A DNA stretch of 64,000 bases from Prorocentrum cordatum (GCA_963575745.1 CAUYUJ010007247.1:369001-433000), one strand, 5' to 3'; positions 32,600 through 42,695 are shown, counted from the first letter of the stretch. Program-made: numbers and translations. The notes: a model not told the origin generated them from the letters alone.

Positions 32600-32830
32600 T
32601 ACTTCGCCATCTGCAGCGGAACGCGGCTCGTGCAGGAGACGCATCTGTCTGTAGTGGGTTGCCATGCCAGTACAGAGGCACGCGCGATCCAGGCGAATCC
32701 TTTATCGTATCATTGCGATTGTGCGTCTGCCTTGACCAGTACATGTGTAACTGACGAGTCGAGCTAGATCTCTGCCGTGGGAGTGCACTAGCCGAGTGGA
32801 AAAATGCAAGTTCTGCTGAGAGGGGGAGGG
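32600..32830 (+). repeat. Downstream region related to 34170-34400
   Basis: The segment after the ATPase gene shares blocks with the segment after the transposase gene, in the same order: GC.GCTCGTGCAGGAG, about 20 bases, TTGCC.TGCCAGTACAG.GGC.CG, and later GCCGTG...CTAGCCG..TGGAAAA. They are therefore direct repeats about 1.55 kb apart flanking the transposase gene. No frame is convincing here. Confidence 0.55.
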
Positions 32831-32879
32831 GCATTGCTACGTGTTGCGTCTGCAGTCGTCGTCACGCTCATCCTTTGCA

Positions 32880-32899
32880 CCGCTGCCGTTTTGGCTCAG
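32880..32899 (+). promoter_or_regulatory. Relict spliced-leader sequence upstream of the transposase gene
   Basis: CCGCTGCCGTTTTGGCTCAG matches the spliced leader at 17 of 20 positions by eye, with three substitutions and the TTTTGGCTCA core intact. It lies 163 bases before the favoured ATG at 33063 and 28 bases before an alternative in-frame ATG at 32928. Confidence 0.7.
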
Positions 32900-33062
32900 A
32901 CGCTGGGCAGGGCGCCAGATTGCGTAGATGGGCAGATTTATTCCGAAACGAGGCAAAGGCCGCGATGGCAATGGATTCAGAAAGGCATTGCAGATAATGA
33001 AAAAGCCAATTGCGCGCTTGCAGAAACAGAGACGCTCGGCTCGCACACGGGCATCGTATACA

Positions 33063-34154
33063 ATGTCTAAATCGGCCAATCTGAAGAAAAAGGGGCGACC
33101 TCGTGCATCAAAGAATCTCATAGATCTTGCGAAGATGTCTGACGACGAGGTTCTACAATTCTTGCGAAAGCTGGGATTTGCAAAAGACTTAACAGGCACG
33201 AAATGCGGTAAATGCAAAGTTGGCGTGTACGGCCCCGAGCAGAGTCGCGCGAATGGGCGACACCCTGTGCACAAATGCACGAAGAAGTCTTGCCGCTGCA
33301 GGGCAATGCCGTGGAGTCAGTGCCCCCTGCTCCACACTGGGCGACGCTCGGCAACTCCACGGGAGCAGCTGATGAATCTGTTGAGTCTTTCGGCTACAAA
33401 TTCGGTTGCAGCAACTGCACAGCTAACGGGCCATTCTGAGAAGTCGGTTGCCAGAACGAGAAGCCTGCTGCAGTTGGCTCGAAAGGTTTACGTGCAGAGG
33501 ATTGAGAAGACAATGGTTTTCGGTTCTTCTCAACAATTGCCACCGTCAGAATGGCCAGATATCGAGGTAGATGAAGCGAGCTTTGGGAAAATGATTCTTC
33601 GGCCTCCTCGGCATCCAGGTGACAAAGTACAGGTGTGGGAGAACTGGATTGGCATGGTGAGGCGCGGGCATCCTAACACACTTCTTCTCGTGAGGTCTAC
33701 AAACGGACCAACTCTGGCGCGTTCTCCTGGGCCAGGTCCGATCACGAAGGAGCAGTGGAGAGCTATATCTAGCATTTACTTCAAGAATCGACATGTTGTG
33801 CTTCACTCCGATTCTGCGCGGGCATACCGCGAGGTGAATATCCCTGGCGCGGTCCGCGATCAGGTTGTTCATAAGAAACGCAGGGTCTACAACAGCAAGA
33901 AAAAGAAATACATTTGGTTGAAACCGAAGTACGTCAAGACAGTCAAACATAAGATCGGCGGTAAAACAATATGGAGGAAAGCCGGCACTCAATCCATTGA
34001 CTCCTGCTGGAAATTTCTCAAGTCTCGTTTGAAAGTAAATCAAGAACTCAAGCCTGGAACGAAAGCATTCGCCGCAGCCGTGCGCTCAGCGCAATACGAG
34101 TATTGGACTCGTGGTCAGGATCCGTGGACAGCGCTGTCTACACTTTGCCAATGA
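33063..34154 (+). CDS. ISXO2/IS1595-like DDE transposase
   Basis: From ATG 33063 the protein has 363 residues; the frame is also open from ATG 32928, adding 45 basic residues. I prefer 33063 because SKSANLKKKGRPRA resembles a normal start, but the upstream ATG is closer to the relict leader. A zinc ribbon (KCGKCKVGVYG ... CTKKSCRCR) is followed by a helical, HTH-like segment (ATAQLTGHSEKSVARTR). The ISXO2-type catalytic domain has EVDEASFGK (Asp170), VVLHSDSARAY (Asp250) and TQSIDSCWKFLKSR (Asp313), with conserved W.G...RG between them. This family moves IS1595/Merlin-type DNA elements. Many dinoflagellate genomes carry such genes; no terminal inverted repeats were seen, so it may be a retroposed or domesticated copy. 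Confidence 0.85.
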   Translation: MSKSANLKKKGRPRASKNLIDLAKMSDDEVLQFLRKLGFAKDLTGTKCGKCKVGVYGPEQSRANGRHPVHKCTKKSCRCRAMPWSQCPLLHTGRRSATPREQLMNLLSLSATNSVAATAQLTGHSEKSVARTRSLLQLARKVYVQRIEKTMVFGSSQQLPPSEWPDIEVDEASFGKMILRPPRHPGDKVQVWENWIGMVRRGHPNTLLLVRSTNGPTLARSPGPGPITKEQWRAISSIYFKNRHVVLHSDSARAYREVNIPGAVRDQVVHKKRRVYNSKKKKYIWLKPKYVKTVKHKIGGKTIWRKAGTQSIDSCWKFLKSRLKVNQELKPGTKAFAAAVRSAQYEYWTRGQDPWTALSTLCQ

Positions 34155-34169
34155 CACCGCAATCGGTCA

Positions 34170-34400
34170 TATGCATCTTTGCGCAGCTCGTGCAGGAGTT
34201 ATGTTGATATTCAGTCTAGTTTGCCGTGCCAGTACAGCGGCGCGAGCGACTCAGAAAACTGGTTTTCATTTGCGCGCCGATGCAGCTGTACAGTCATCAG
34301 AGCAAGTCCGACTGCTGTTTCGAATTAGCAGTCGGCCGTGCACGTTCGCTAGCCGGCTTGAAAATAATCGTGCCCGCGCCAGCGTGATGTTCGAACCGAT
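34170..34400 (+). repeat. Downstream region related to 32600-32830
   Basis: Second copy of the direct repeat described after the ATPase gene. It contains GCAGCTCGTGCAGGAG, TTGCCGTGCCAGTACAGCGG and GCTAGCCGGCTTGAAAATAA. An internal inverted pair, CCGACTGCTG...AGCAGTCGG (34308-34335), could form a hairpin. Confidence 0.55.
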
Positions 34401-34521
34401 CAAGCGCCTTCTACTTCCACGTAGCGCTATTCATTCATGTTACGTTCTACTCGCAGACTATATTCAGGGAGTTTCCGAACGTCACGGGAACAACATAACT
34501 TACATAAATGATCACAAAATA

Positions 34522-34662
34522 GCTCCTCTGAGGAGCCTCTTTTGGGGGGGCTCTGCGAAGCATTTTTGGAGCAATTTTGGTACAAAAACCATAGGAATTT
34601 CTTGGATTCGAGACCCCCCCAGTTTTGTGGTTTTGGGGGGGTCTCAAATCCGTACCAAAATT
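34522..34662. repeat. Foldback element: palindrome plus long inverted repeat
   Basis: GCTCCTCTGAGGAGC (34522-34536) is a near-perfect palindrome. AATTTTGGTAC (34573-34583) is the inverse of GTACCAAAATT (34652-34662). Inside, GGATTCGAGACCCCCCC pairs with GGGGGGGTCTCAAATCC around a 14-base loop at about 34621-34634. One arm carries a 20-base bulge. It could be a MITE-like foldback or a transcription-ending structure. Confidence 0.75.
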
Positions 34663-35574
34663 ACGTTCTTTGTTGAAATATATCATAAAAATGTTTTATT
34701 TCTTTTTTTTGTTTGAAAAAATAGCGTTAATATTTTGCGATGAATAATAAAGCTTGGACGTTCTTCAACATCAAGACTTTCTTAAATTTGCAAAAGAACG
34801 AATCGAGGTTCAATGTCGTGTATATAGAAATACAAAATATAGTGTCTCAGAAGTGAGACAAACTATGTTATCTGGTTGAAGTTTTTAATACTTATTAGAT
34901 TAAACAACATTCTTGAATTGCAGTTTCTTCTGTTATGAAAATTAAAATAGTTCTTTTTTGTGCTTCTGACTTTTTATTTCTACCACCCGGCAAATATAAA
35001 ATGCAATGTTGTTCTTTGAAAACAAAATAAATATTTGTTTTCATATTTTACAATGCACGGGTTTCACATTTTGTTTATATGTATTGTTTCATATTTTAGT
35101 ATTGTTTAGTTTAAGTTTTCTAGGTTAATTTTTTTTGCTAAAGAAGAAGAAGATTATGCATGTTTCATCATTTTAAATGTTCAATAGAATTAATATCTTC
35201 TTTGTTCTTCTTTGTCTATTTTAGTTTATTTCCTCCAAATTTACTGAAACGTAACAACACTACTTTCTTATACATTCAAATATTCAAGTACGCAAAATTT
35301 TAAACTTTCCAATTTGAAGATCTCAAATCTTCAAACCTTTTAATCTTCAAATATTCAATCTTCAACTCTTCAAACCTTAAAATCTTCAATTCTTCAAACA
35401 TCCACGAATTGAAATCTTCAAACCTTTACATATTCAAATTCTCAGGTTTTCAAATGATCAGATATCAAACATTCACAATTTCATTTACAGTAATTTATAT
35501 TTATAGTTATGATGGTAGAAGAATGTGTAGCTATACTACTACATGTGAATGAATATATTACATCGGGTAAGATC
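34663..35574. other. AT-rich intergenic tract
   Basis: About 900 bases are strongly AT-rich, unlike the GC-rich DNA around them, with no open frame of interest. From 35270 to 35450 the motif CTTCAAA/TTCAAAT is repeated loosely, as a decayed relative of the TTCAAAGA array. Confidence 0.8.
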
Positions 35575-35700
35575 GGGAGTGCCTGGAGAATCTTTGAATC
35601 TTTGAATCTTTGAATCTTTGAATCTTTGAACCCTTGAAAACATCAGTGTTCAAATATTCAAAGATTCAAAGATTTGTTGGTAAGTTTTTTGGCAATGCCG
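35575..35700. repeat. Dispersed unit of the TTCAAAGA array
   Basis: Contains GATCGGGAGTGCCTGGAGAA, four to five TCTTTGAA units, CCCTTGAAAACATCAG, then TTCAAATATTCAAAGATTCA and TTGTTGGTAAGTTTTTTGGC. This is the same order as the third unit of the array at 29256-29820. Confidence 0.85.
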
Positions 35701-36640
35701 AGGATGTCAGATGTTGTGCGAGCGATATAGTTCGAAAGACATCGCATGTATACAACAAAAAGGTTGATGATAATGAAGAAATAGGAAAATCAAGTTGATA
35801 CAAGATGATTGGGAGAGATACAAAAACAATTCAAAAAAAAAAAAAAACAAAAAAAAAAATGATTCAATACGCAATGACTTCACAAACTTGGCGAGAATAT
35901 ATAGCTACAACATGGCTTATGATACGCTCTGCAACCTATGTGTCCACAGTGATCGTCCATGTGCTCTGTCACCTATGTGTCTATATTCGGCGTCCAGTTG
36001 TGTCGTTCATATGTGGCATTGAAGTTGAAGAGACTATGCTCAGGCGGGTTGCGGTTGTCATGGAATCAATTGCATGCATCATCGCCCAACGGGGGCATAA
36101 GTTAGAGTGCGTGGAGATCGTTCACCCTCTTTCACTCTTGACCGCTAGTTCCTCGGAGGAAGGGAGAGGGAAGGGAGAGGGAGGAGGAGGAGGGGGAGGA
36201 AGAAGAGGAGGGGGGGGAGGAAGAGGAGGAGAGGGAGGAGGAAGAGGAGGAGAGGGAGGAGGAAGAGGAGGAGAGGGAGGAGGAAGAGGAGGATTTGCCT
36301 GGGTCAGAGGACGGTGTCCGACAGGAATCAAGCATCAAGATTACTGCAGGGATTTGAGGGCGTCTCACGTTGGACGCCTCTTTGAGCCATCGCGGGAACA
36401 GTAAAAGACTTGATATATTCATTTGTATTGTCGTTATTGGGCCCTTGTGAGCTCTCTCTGAAGACTCTCCTTGGGCACCTGCAGGACCTCTGCGATCGTC
36501 TTGAAGCTTTCTTATGCTGTATTGGCTTCAATCAGTTTTTTGTTGCGTACATGCCATAGTTCTCATTTGTCCAACTATTCACTACACAATTTGCTCTGCT
36601 GTTGTCATCATGATTACGCCAATGTCGTTGTCATGCCACC
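35701..36640. other. Spacer with poly-A and GGAGGA tract, no clear gene
   Basis: A broken poly-A tract lies at 35833-35860. A frame from 35805 runs 199 codons, but its second half is only the GGAGGA/GGAAGA repeat at 36160-36292, so it is not called. The rest has no recognisable gene. Confidence 0.6.
36160..36292. repeat. GGAGGA/GGAAGA purine tract
   Basis: Tandem GGAAGAGGAGGAGAGGGA units, an 18-base period in the second half. All-purine on one strand. Confidence 0.9.
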
Positions 36641-36643
36641 TCT

Positions 36644-36676
36644 CCGTAAACAGCTGGCTCAAACAGCTGGCTCAAG
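36644..36676 (+). promoter_or_regulatory. Tandem relict spliced leaders upstream of the 36720 gene
   Basis: CCGTAAACAGCTGGCTCAAA is followed at once by CAGCTGGCTCAAG. The first fits the leader start (CCGTA) and end (GGCTCAA) with a one-base deletion and a few changes. The second is a truncated leader carrying the same substitutions, as expected if an already SL-tagged gene had been retroposed and trans-spliced again. The pair ends 43 bases before the ATG. Confidence 0.65.
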
Positions 36677-36719
36677 TAAACTATTGTGATTCATTGTATT
36701 GGAGGTACTCTCACAATAA

Positions 36720-37925
36720 ATGGCTAAAACAGGCATATTTGAAGATGCTACGAGATTCAATTCATGTACAGAACTTTACAATTATTACAAGGGAAGCGGA
36801 ATGGATGCGGCAAAAACTGGGCGTAAATACCTTGATGATCTAACAAGTGAAAACGCAGAGACATTTTTGATAAATGTTGTTAGGCAATTACCGCCTACGA
36901 ACGATGGGGGCTTCTGTCGCCGGGCAGCAAACTTTTGGGTGGCGCTTTGGATAGAACGAGCACAACGAAACACAGAACAAGACGTTTCAGAAATTCGAGT
37001 GTCCAATGCTGTCGAGAAGGTGCGGGATCATAAATTTGTCTTGTCTGAGTTGTATAGCAAAACAGGCAAGTTACAAAAATGTGCAGTCACAAAAGCAATG
37101 GAAAACAATACGTGGTGTATATCTTCAATGATGAATTTGTTTCAGATTCACAATCCTCGCGTTCAGTGGGATCCAGTGCCTAAATCATTACGCGAATATG
37201 TAGCAAAACTTAATTTAGACAGTGGCGTATACCCAGGAGGATTGACAATCATGCTTTGCATGATAGCCAGTGGACGTTCTGCATCTCTGTCAAAATTATT
37301 ACAATATACAAGTATCAAACAATGTTTTGACGATGAGTGGAGCAATCAAACGATTGACAAAATGCGTTACGTCATCTTGACCACAGAGAACGAAACCAAA
37401 GGATGCAAAATGGCAGAGGGATCAACATCTGAGGTGAAACGTAGTTCTCTGCTCTGCAATGTCAATTATGGGTATCACACTGACTGGGTGCGAGACTTCA
37501 TGCGTGAATTCGACACAACAGAGAAGATATTTGAATCGTTTGCGCAATCGTTTAAAAAACTTTCAAATATTACTGGCATTGGAGCTTTCAGAGCAGTGCA
37601 CATTCTACTTTGGATCTTTATTGCGTATGATGCTGAGATCTACGTGCCGGACGAAATGTTATATGATTTAGCGGGGCCAAACGTCAGACTGATGGAAAAG
37701 ATGTGTCAATATGCTGGATTTACTTATAAACAGCTATACAAATTAGTGAAAGAAGAGCTGCCGCATATGGAACCGATCGAATATGAAGTATGGACGTGCA
37801 AAGTGGTAAACTTTATCTTTCTCTTGAATATGCAGAAACAGCCGAGCTTGTGTTATCGCTCATTGAAAAAGGAAGAATCGGTCAAGCCAGAAAGACGGCT
37901 AACCAAAAAGCAGAAGATTGAGTAG
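36720..37925 (+). CDS. Putative thymine-hypermodification family protein (aGPT-Pplase/HMUDK-helical-like)
   Basis: An intact, intronless 401-codon gene, more AT-rich than the retroelement genes. Residues about 50-100 contain PTNDGGFCRRAANFWVALWI and then SNAVEKVRDHKFVLSELY, similar in order to the PWT.D....+F.N.+R..D pattern of the alpha-glutamyl/putrescinyl-thymine pyrophosphorylase group. Residues about 280-330 contain NITGIGAFRAVHILLW and then YDLAGPNVR, similar to its helix-hairpin-helix (GxGxF.A) and GP..R blocks. The C-terminus ends in a basic RRLTKKQKIE, possibly a nuclear signal. In phages, members act on 5-hydroxymethyl-pyrimidine DNA; dinoflagellate nuclear DNA is naturally rich in 5-hydroxymethyluracil, which would fit. 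The match is weak and by eye, so a DNA-glycosylase-like or unrelated HhH protein is also possible. The gene itself is well supported. Confidence 0.6.
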   Translation: MAKTGIFEDATRFNSCTELYNYYKGSGMDAAKTGRKYLDDLTSENAETFLINVVRQLPPTNDGGFCRRAANFWVALWIERAQRNTEQDVSEIRVSNAVEKVRDHKFVLSELYSKTGKLQKCAVTKAMENNTWCISSMMNLFQIHNPRVQWDPVPKSLREYVAKLNLDSGVYPGGLTIMLCMIASGRSASLSKLLQYTSIKQCFDDEWSNQTIDKMRYVILTTENETKGCKMAEGSTSEVKRSSLLCNVNYGYHTDWVRDFMREFDTTEKIFESFAQSFKKLSNITGIGAFRAVHILLWIFIAYDAEIYVPDEMLYDLAGPNVRLMEKMCQYAGFTYKQLYKLVKEELPHMEPIEYEVWTCKVVNFIFLLNMQKQPSLCYRSLKKEESVKPERRLTKKQKIE

Positions 37926-38305
37926 CTTGGGAATACAATATATATGCTGCGCTGGCCATGATATTATCGTCGTACCATTTGGCTTCTGCGCTTGAATCTC
38001 TGCTGCGGTGCTGACAAAGCGCCGTGTAGAGAGAACTGCCACTTACTAAACCAAGCTTATATTCAAATGGCTGACGCCCTTTTCGTCACCCCTCCAGATT
38101 TTAAGAATTTGCGTTTTATATCATTTTCGTGCAATGTGACTACGTAACCAAACAACACATCATTCAGTGCCCAAACACATATGATTCACCAGCATATATA
38201 CATAGGCATAGCGCAGCAACTATGCTACATACATATCGATCATTGAGCACAGTATCCACGACATGTTATGTGTAAGATATTAAGTGCTTAACATCTTCAT
38301 CATGA
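37926..38305. other. Intergenic, nothing recognised
   Basis: AT-leaning sequence after the 401-codon gene with several ATATA/CATATG stretches. No gene, repeat or structure stands out. Confidence 0.6.
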
Positions 38306-38309
38306 TCAA

Positions 38310-39080
38310 TAAACAGGGGGGCCCATAGGGGAGGGCCACCCATATGTATATGTGTGCACGTGCATGTAAATGTCTACACGCACATCCATCCATCCGTCCA
38401 TGTATACATACAGACATGTATCTACATGTGTGTCTGTGGTTACACGCACATTCCTACTCATACGTTTTGTACAGGGCCGGGGACCCCCCACACCAAACGA
38501 ATGTCGACCACCCGGGGCGCACAAGAGGCCACCAAGATGGCCCAAAAGAGGTGCAATATGACAGCCCAAGAGCGCGCCAAGACGGCCTCGAATGGCTCCA
38601 CGATTGTTCAAGAGACCTCCGAACGCCCAAAAAGGCTCCCAAGTAGCTCCAAGACGGTTCAAGAGCTTCCTCCAAGACGCCCCAAAGAGCCCCAAGAAAA
38701 CGCCAAAGAAGCCAAAATCGTTCCATTCCTTTGGCGAAGCGTGTATTTTTAGCAGGTTTTCCGCAGCCCTGGAACGGTCCAAAAGGCCGCCCAAATCGCC
38801 CCAAGACACGCCCTAAGGCCCCCACAAAGCCCCAAGAAGGCCCCAAGACAGCCCCAGAGAGCACCACGACGGCCCAAGGTTGCCCCAAGCCGGCCCAAGC
38901 GAGCCCCAGAACGGCCCAAGACGGCCCCAGGAGGCTCTCAAGAAAACCCCAAGACAGCCTTAAGAAACTCCCAGAAGAACCCCACGACGACCAGAGCCCC
39001 CCGAGACAGCCCACAAGGGCCCCAAAACGGCCCAAAAGGGCGCCAGGATGCCCAAAAGGACCTCTAAAAGAACTCGGAAG
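38310..39080. repeat. CCAAGACGGCCC low-complexity repeat with GGGGGGCCCATAGGGG head
   Basis: Starts with GGGGGGCCCATAGGGGAGGG (38314), then a CATGTATA-type microsatellite, then from about 38510 loosely tandem CCAAGAnGGCCC units of about 12-14 bases. The same kind of sequence lies at 44970-45560. Frames across it on both strands are Pro/Lys/Gln or Gly/Leu/Trp-rich artefacts. Confidence 0.75.
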
Positions 39081-40790
39081 CGCCCTGTAGGGGCTCGCCT
39101 CCCACTCCGTTCGTGCTTCCCCCTTCTGCGCTCACGACTGCTCCAGAAGCTGGACCCCAAGGGGCCCGCGGATTAGGACCTACGAGTTGGATCCCTGCAC
39201 ATGCGATAGGTTCAATTCTTCACATAGGGCATGTTTGACTGACTCACCGCCACAAGATGGCGTTGCTCTCTGACACAACTTACGCCCACGCAATTACGAC
39301 TCGACATTTCTTCGTAACCGACGTCATTCGCGGTAACAAGGTATCAAGGAGGCTCCAAACAACTTCCGGCATAACCAAACAGGCACTCAAAGACCACCAG
39401 AAGCCCCAACAAAACTCTCGCGAGATTCTTGGAAAACCCTCCAAAGAGGAGGCCGCGTAATAAAATATCAGAACGGGAACAGGGACGCGTTCGCAAACGA
39501 CGAGTGAACATGAAAAGGAAGCATGAGGGAAAGCCGATATTTCACATATGTTTAACAAACATTAAACTTACGGCACCAACTAGGCTTCGTCCAGTTGGGT
39601 AATTTCTCGCTCTCTCTGTCTCTCTCTTTCTCTTTCCCGCGCCCCGCCTGCCGCATGCGCTCCGATCCTGAAGGGCCAAGGAGCATGGCGCGAAGCGCCG
39701 ATGCAGTCTTGCGTGTATACATAAATGTATAAAAGTCAACTCTCGTATACTCGTTGCCGAGTTCGAGCAACGCTTCCGCCGAACAACAACAACCAAATCA
39801 AGCGCAAGGGGCGCTTTCGCGCATCGCCCCAACATTACATCGCACTGCCGCGAGGAAGGGGATGGGGGGAAAGGAAAGGAAGAGACAGGAGGAAGAAGAT
39901 AGTGGAGAGGGAGGGGGGAGGGAGGTGTATGGACGACGTACGAGGAGACAGGACGAGGTGGAATAGTGAAACAAATGTCAAATGAAAGCCAAGAAAAACA
40001 CCACTGAGGACAAGGATGAGAGAGCAGGAAAAAGGAAGATTCGCTTCGAAAGGGCTTGGGACCAGTGAGCCGCAGTGGTGCCCCAACGCCTCCTACACCG
40101 CAGCGGGCCCCAGCGGAGAGAAGAAGAGCAGATGGGAGGGAGAGAGGAGGTTGACGGGATTGGAGGTGGAAGGCGACGGCGACGGGAGGAAAAAGATAGG
40201 CGGATCTGAGGGTAGAACAGCAGAAAAGGCGGATCAGAGGGGCGACATACTGGAGGGGTTTGGTGGGCGGGACGAGCAGAAACGGGCCGGACGGCGAGGC
40301 GCCCCCCCGCCCCCCGTGCGCCCGCGATCTGCTGCGGCTACGGCTGCTGCTGCTCTGCCGCGTGCTGCGACTGCGGGCGCGCAGGCATCCCCCCCCAGCT
40401 CCCCACCCCCACACGCCCCTCTTCACTCTCTCCCCGAGTGCCCCGACGCGTACTCAGTTGGCAAGACGGCACGCCTGCAGCATCTGACAGAACTGCGCAT
40501 GCAACGCTAACCACAGCAGACGCACGTACCATCAACGTCGCTCTCGCCATCCTCCCTCTGCAACGCAAACTGAACTCCCCACGAATGCCGAGATGGTGGA
40601 ACATGTTTGTACGCGCCACGCAGCACAACACGTCCGTCAACCATATGTATCACACCCAAGCTGGAAGCAACACACAGCAAATATGATATCTCGCGCCCAG
40701 CTCGTCGCACTAGAGCACTACGAATAATATCGAGGGCCCTTTGTGATGCAAAGTGTTTTGAACGCTTCCACTTCCAACCGTTCTGCGTCG
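39081..40790. other. Spacer without supported gene
   Basis: Mixed sequence. A 294-codon minus-strand frame (39542-40426) and shorter plus-strand frames exist but are Ser/Pro/Arg-rich, overlap GA- and TC-rich tracts, and show no domain. A CTCTCT tract lies near 39605-39640. Confidence 0.55.
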
Positions 40791-40799
40791 GAAAAAAAT

Positions 40800-42234
40800 G
40801 GCCTGGCGAAGGACCCAACCATATGCAGCTGCGAGTACCGCACGGATATGAGACGAAGGATGGGGCACGCAAACTAGGCCCCTCTTCTCATAGGCACCGC
40901 GCCACTGTGGCCTTCGGTGGAGCTCCCTATGGGGCCACGAAACGTGTGAAGGGTGTGCCGAAATGGGTGGTGGGGAGGCATGCGGACCCTGCCACTGGGG
41001 CCTTCGGTGGAGCTCCCTATGGGGCCACGAAACGTGTGAGGGGTGTGCCGAAATGGGTGGTGGGGAGGCATGCGAACCCAGCCACTGGGGCCTTCGGTGG
41101 AGCTCCCTATGGGGCCACGAAACGTGTGAGGGGTGTGCCGAAATGGGTGGTGGGGAGCCACTGGGGCCTTCGGTGGAGCTCCCTATGGGGCCACGAAACG
41201 TATGAGGGGTGTGCCGAAATGGGTGGTGGGGACGCATGCGAACGCAACCACTGGGGCCCCTTCGGTGGAGCTCCCTATGGGGCCACGAAACGTGTGAGGG
41301 GTGGGCCGAAATGGGCGAGGGGCGGCATGCCAACTCTGCCACTGGGGCCTTCGGTGGAGCTCATTATGGGGCCACGAAACGTGTCAAGGGTGTGTCGACA
41401 TGGGTGGCGCGGACGCATGCGAACCCTGCCACTGGGGCCGTCGGTGGAACTCCCAATGGGGCCACGAAACGTGTGAGGGGTGTGCAAAAGTGGGTGGGGG
41501 CGGCATGCGAACCCTGCCACGGGGGCCTTCGGTAGAGCACCCTATGGGGCCACGAAATGCGTGAGGGGTGTGCCAAAGTGGGGTGGGGGCGGCATGCGAA
41601 CCCTGCCACTGGGGCCGTCGGTGGAGCTCCCTATGGGGCCACGAAACGTGTGAGGGGTGTGCCAAAGTGAGATGGGGGCGGCATGCGAACCCTGCCACTG
41701 GGGCCTTCGGTGGAGCTCCCTATGAGGCCACGAAACGTGTGAGGGGTGTGCCAAAGTGGGGCGGGGGCGGCATGCGAACCCTGCCACTGGGGCCTTCGGT
41801 GGAGCTACCTATGGGGCCACGAAACGCGTGAGGGGTGTGCCAAAGTGAGGTGGGGGCGGCATGCGAACCCTGCCACTGGGGCCTTCGGTGGAGCTACCTA
41901 TGGGGCCACGAAATGTGTGAGGGGTGTGCCAAAGTGGGGTGGGGGCGGCATGCGAACCCTGCCACTGGGGCCTTCGGTGGAGCTCCCTATGGGGCCACGA
42001 AACGTGTGAGGGGTGTGCCAAAGTGAGGTGTGGGGGCGGTGGAGCATGCGAACCCTGCCCCTGCCACTGGGGCCTTCGGTGGAGCTACCTATGGGGCCAC
42101 GAAACGTGTGAGGGGTGTGCCAAAGTGGGGTGGGGGCGGCATGCGAACCCTGCCACTGGGGCCTTCGGTGGAGCTCCCTATGGGGCCACGAAACGTGTGA
42201 GGGGTGTGCGGAAATGGGAACTAATGGCGATGGC

Positions 42235-42266
<32 letters not shown>

Positions 42267-42556
42267 CGATGATGATGCTGGTGGTGATGACGATGATGAT
42301 GCTGGTGGTGATGATGACAGGATGGTTGGGAACTAATGGCGATGGCGATGATGATGACGATGATGATGCTGGTGGTGATGATGACGAGGATGATGATGAT
42401 GATGATGAAGATGAGGATGATGATGATGACGACGATGAGTATGATGACGGCGATGGGAGGAGGGAGGAGGGGGGAGAGGATGAGGAGGAGAGGAGAGGAG
42501 AGGAGAGGAGACGCGGGGCGCTGTCTCTTCAAAACGATGACCCAACACCACAGGAT
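40800..42556. repeat. Composite satellite, copy 1 (90- then 89-base repeats, GAT tract)
   Basis: Starts GCCTGGCGAAGGACCCAACC at 40801. About 15 tandem units follow, centred on GGTGGAGCTCCCTATGGGGC and GCCACGAAACGTGTGAGGGG. The first few have a 90-base period; from about 41340 the period is mostly 89 with GTGCCAAAGTGGGGTGGG replacing GTGCCGAAATGGGTGGTG. A GAT/GATGAC triplet tract (42230-42440), a GGAGGAGAGG tract and GCGCTGTCTCTTCAAAACGA end the copy. Confidence 0.9.
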
Positions 42557-42695
42557 GGTTGGGAAATACAACTCCTGTTCTTATCAATATACACACGCTC
42601 CCCCACCCTGACCGGGGGCGACCCTGGAATCATGCCAACACACCCCACACCATCCCTGCCAAAAAAATATACCGAGCGCACACTTCGGTAACTTA

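Noticed and set aside
35805-36404. 199-codon plus-strand frame after the poly-A tract
   Set aside because: Its second half is the GGAGGA repeat and the first half has no recognisable domain.
39160-39245. Possible tRNA around GGTTCAATTC
   Set aside because: No acceptor or anticodon stem can be paired at the required distances.
39542-40426. 294-codon minus-strand frame
   Set aside because: Low complexity, overlaps TC- and GA-rich tracts, no domain or conserved neighbour.
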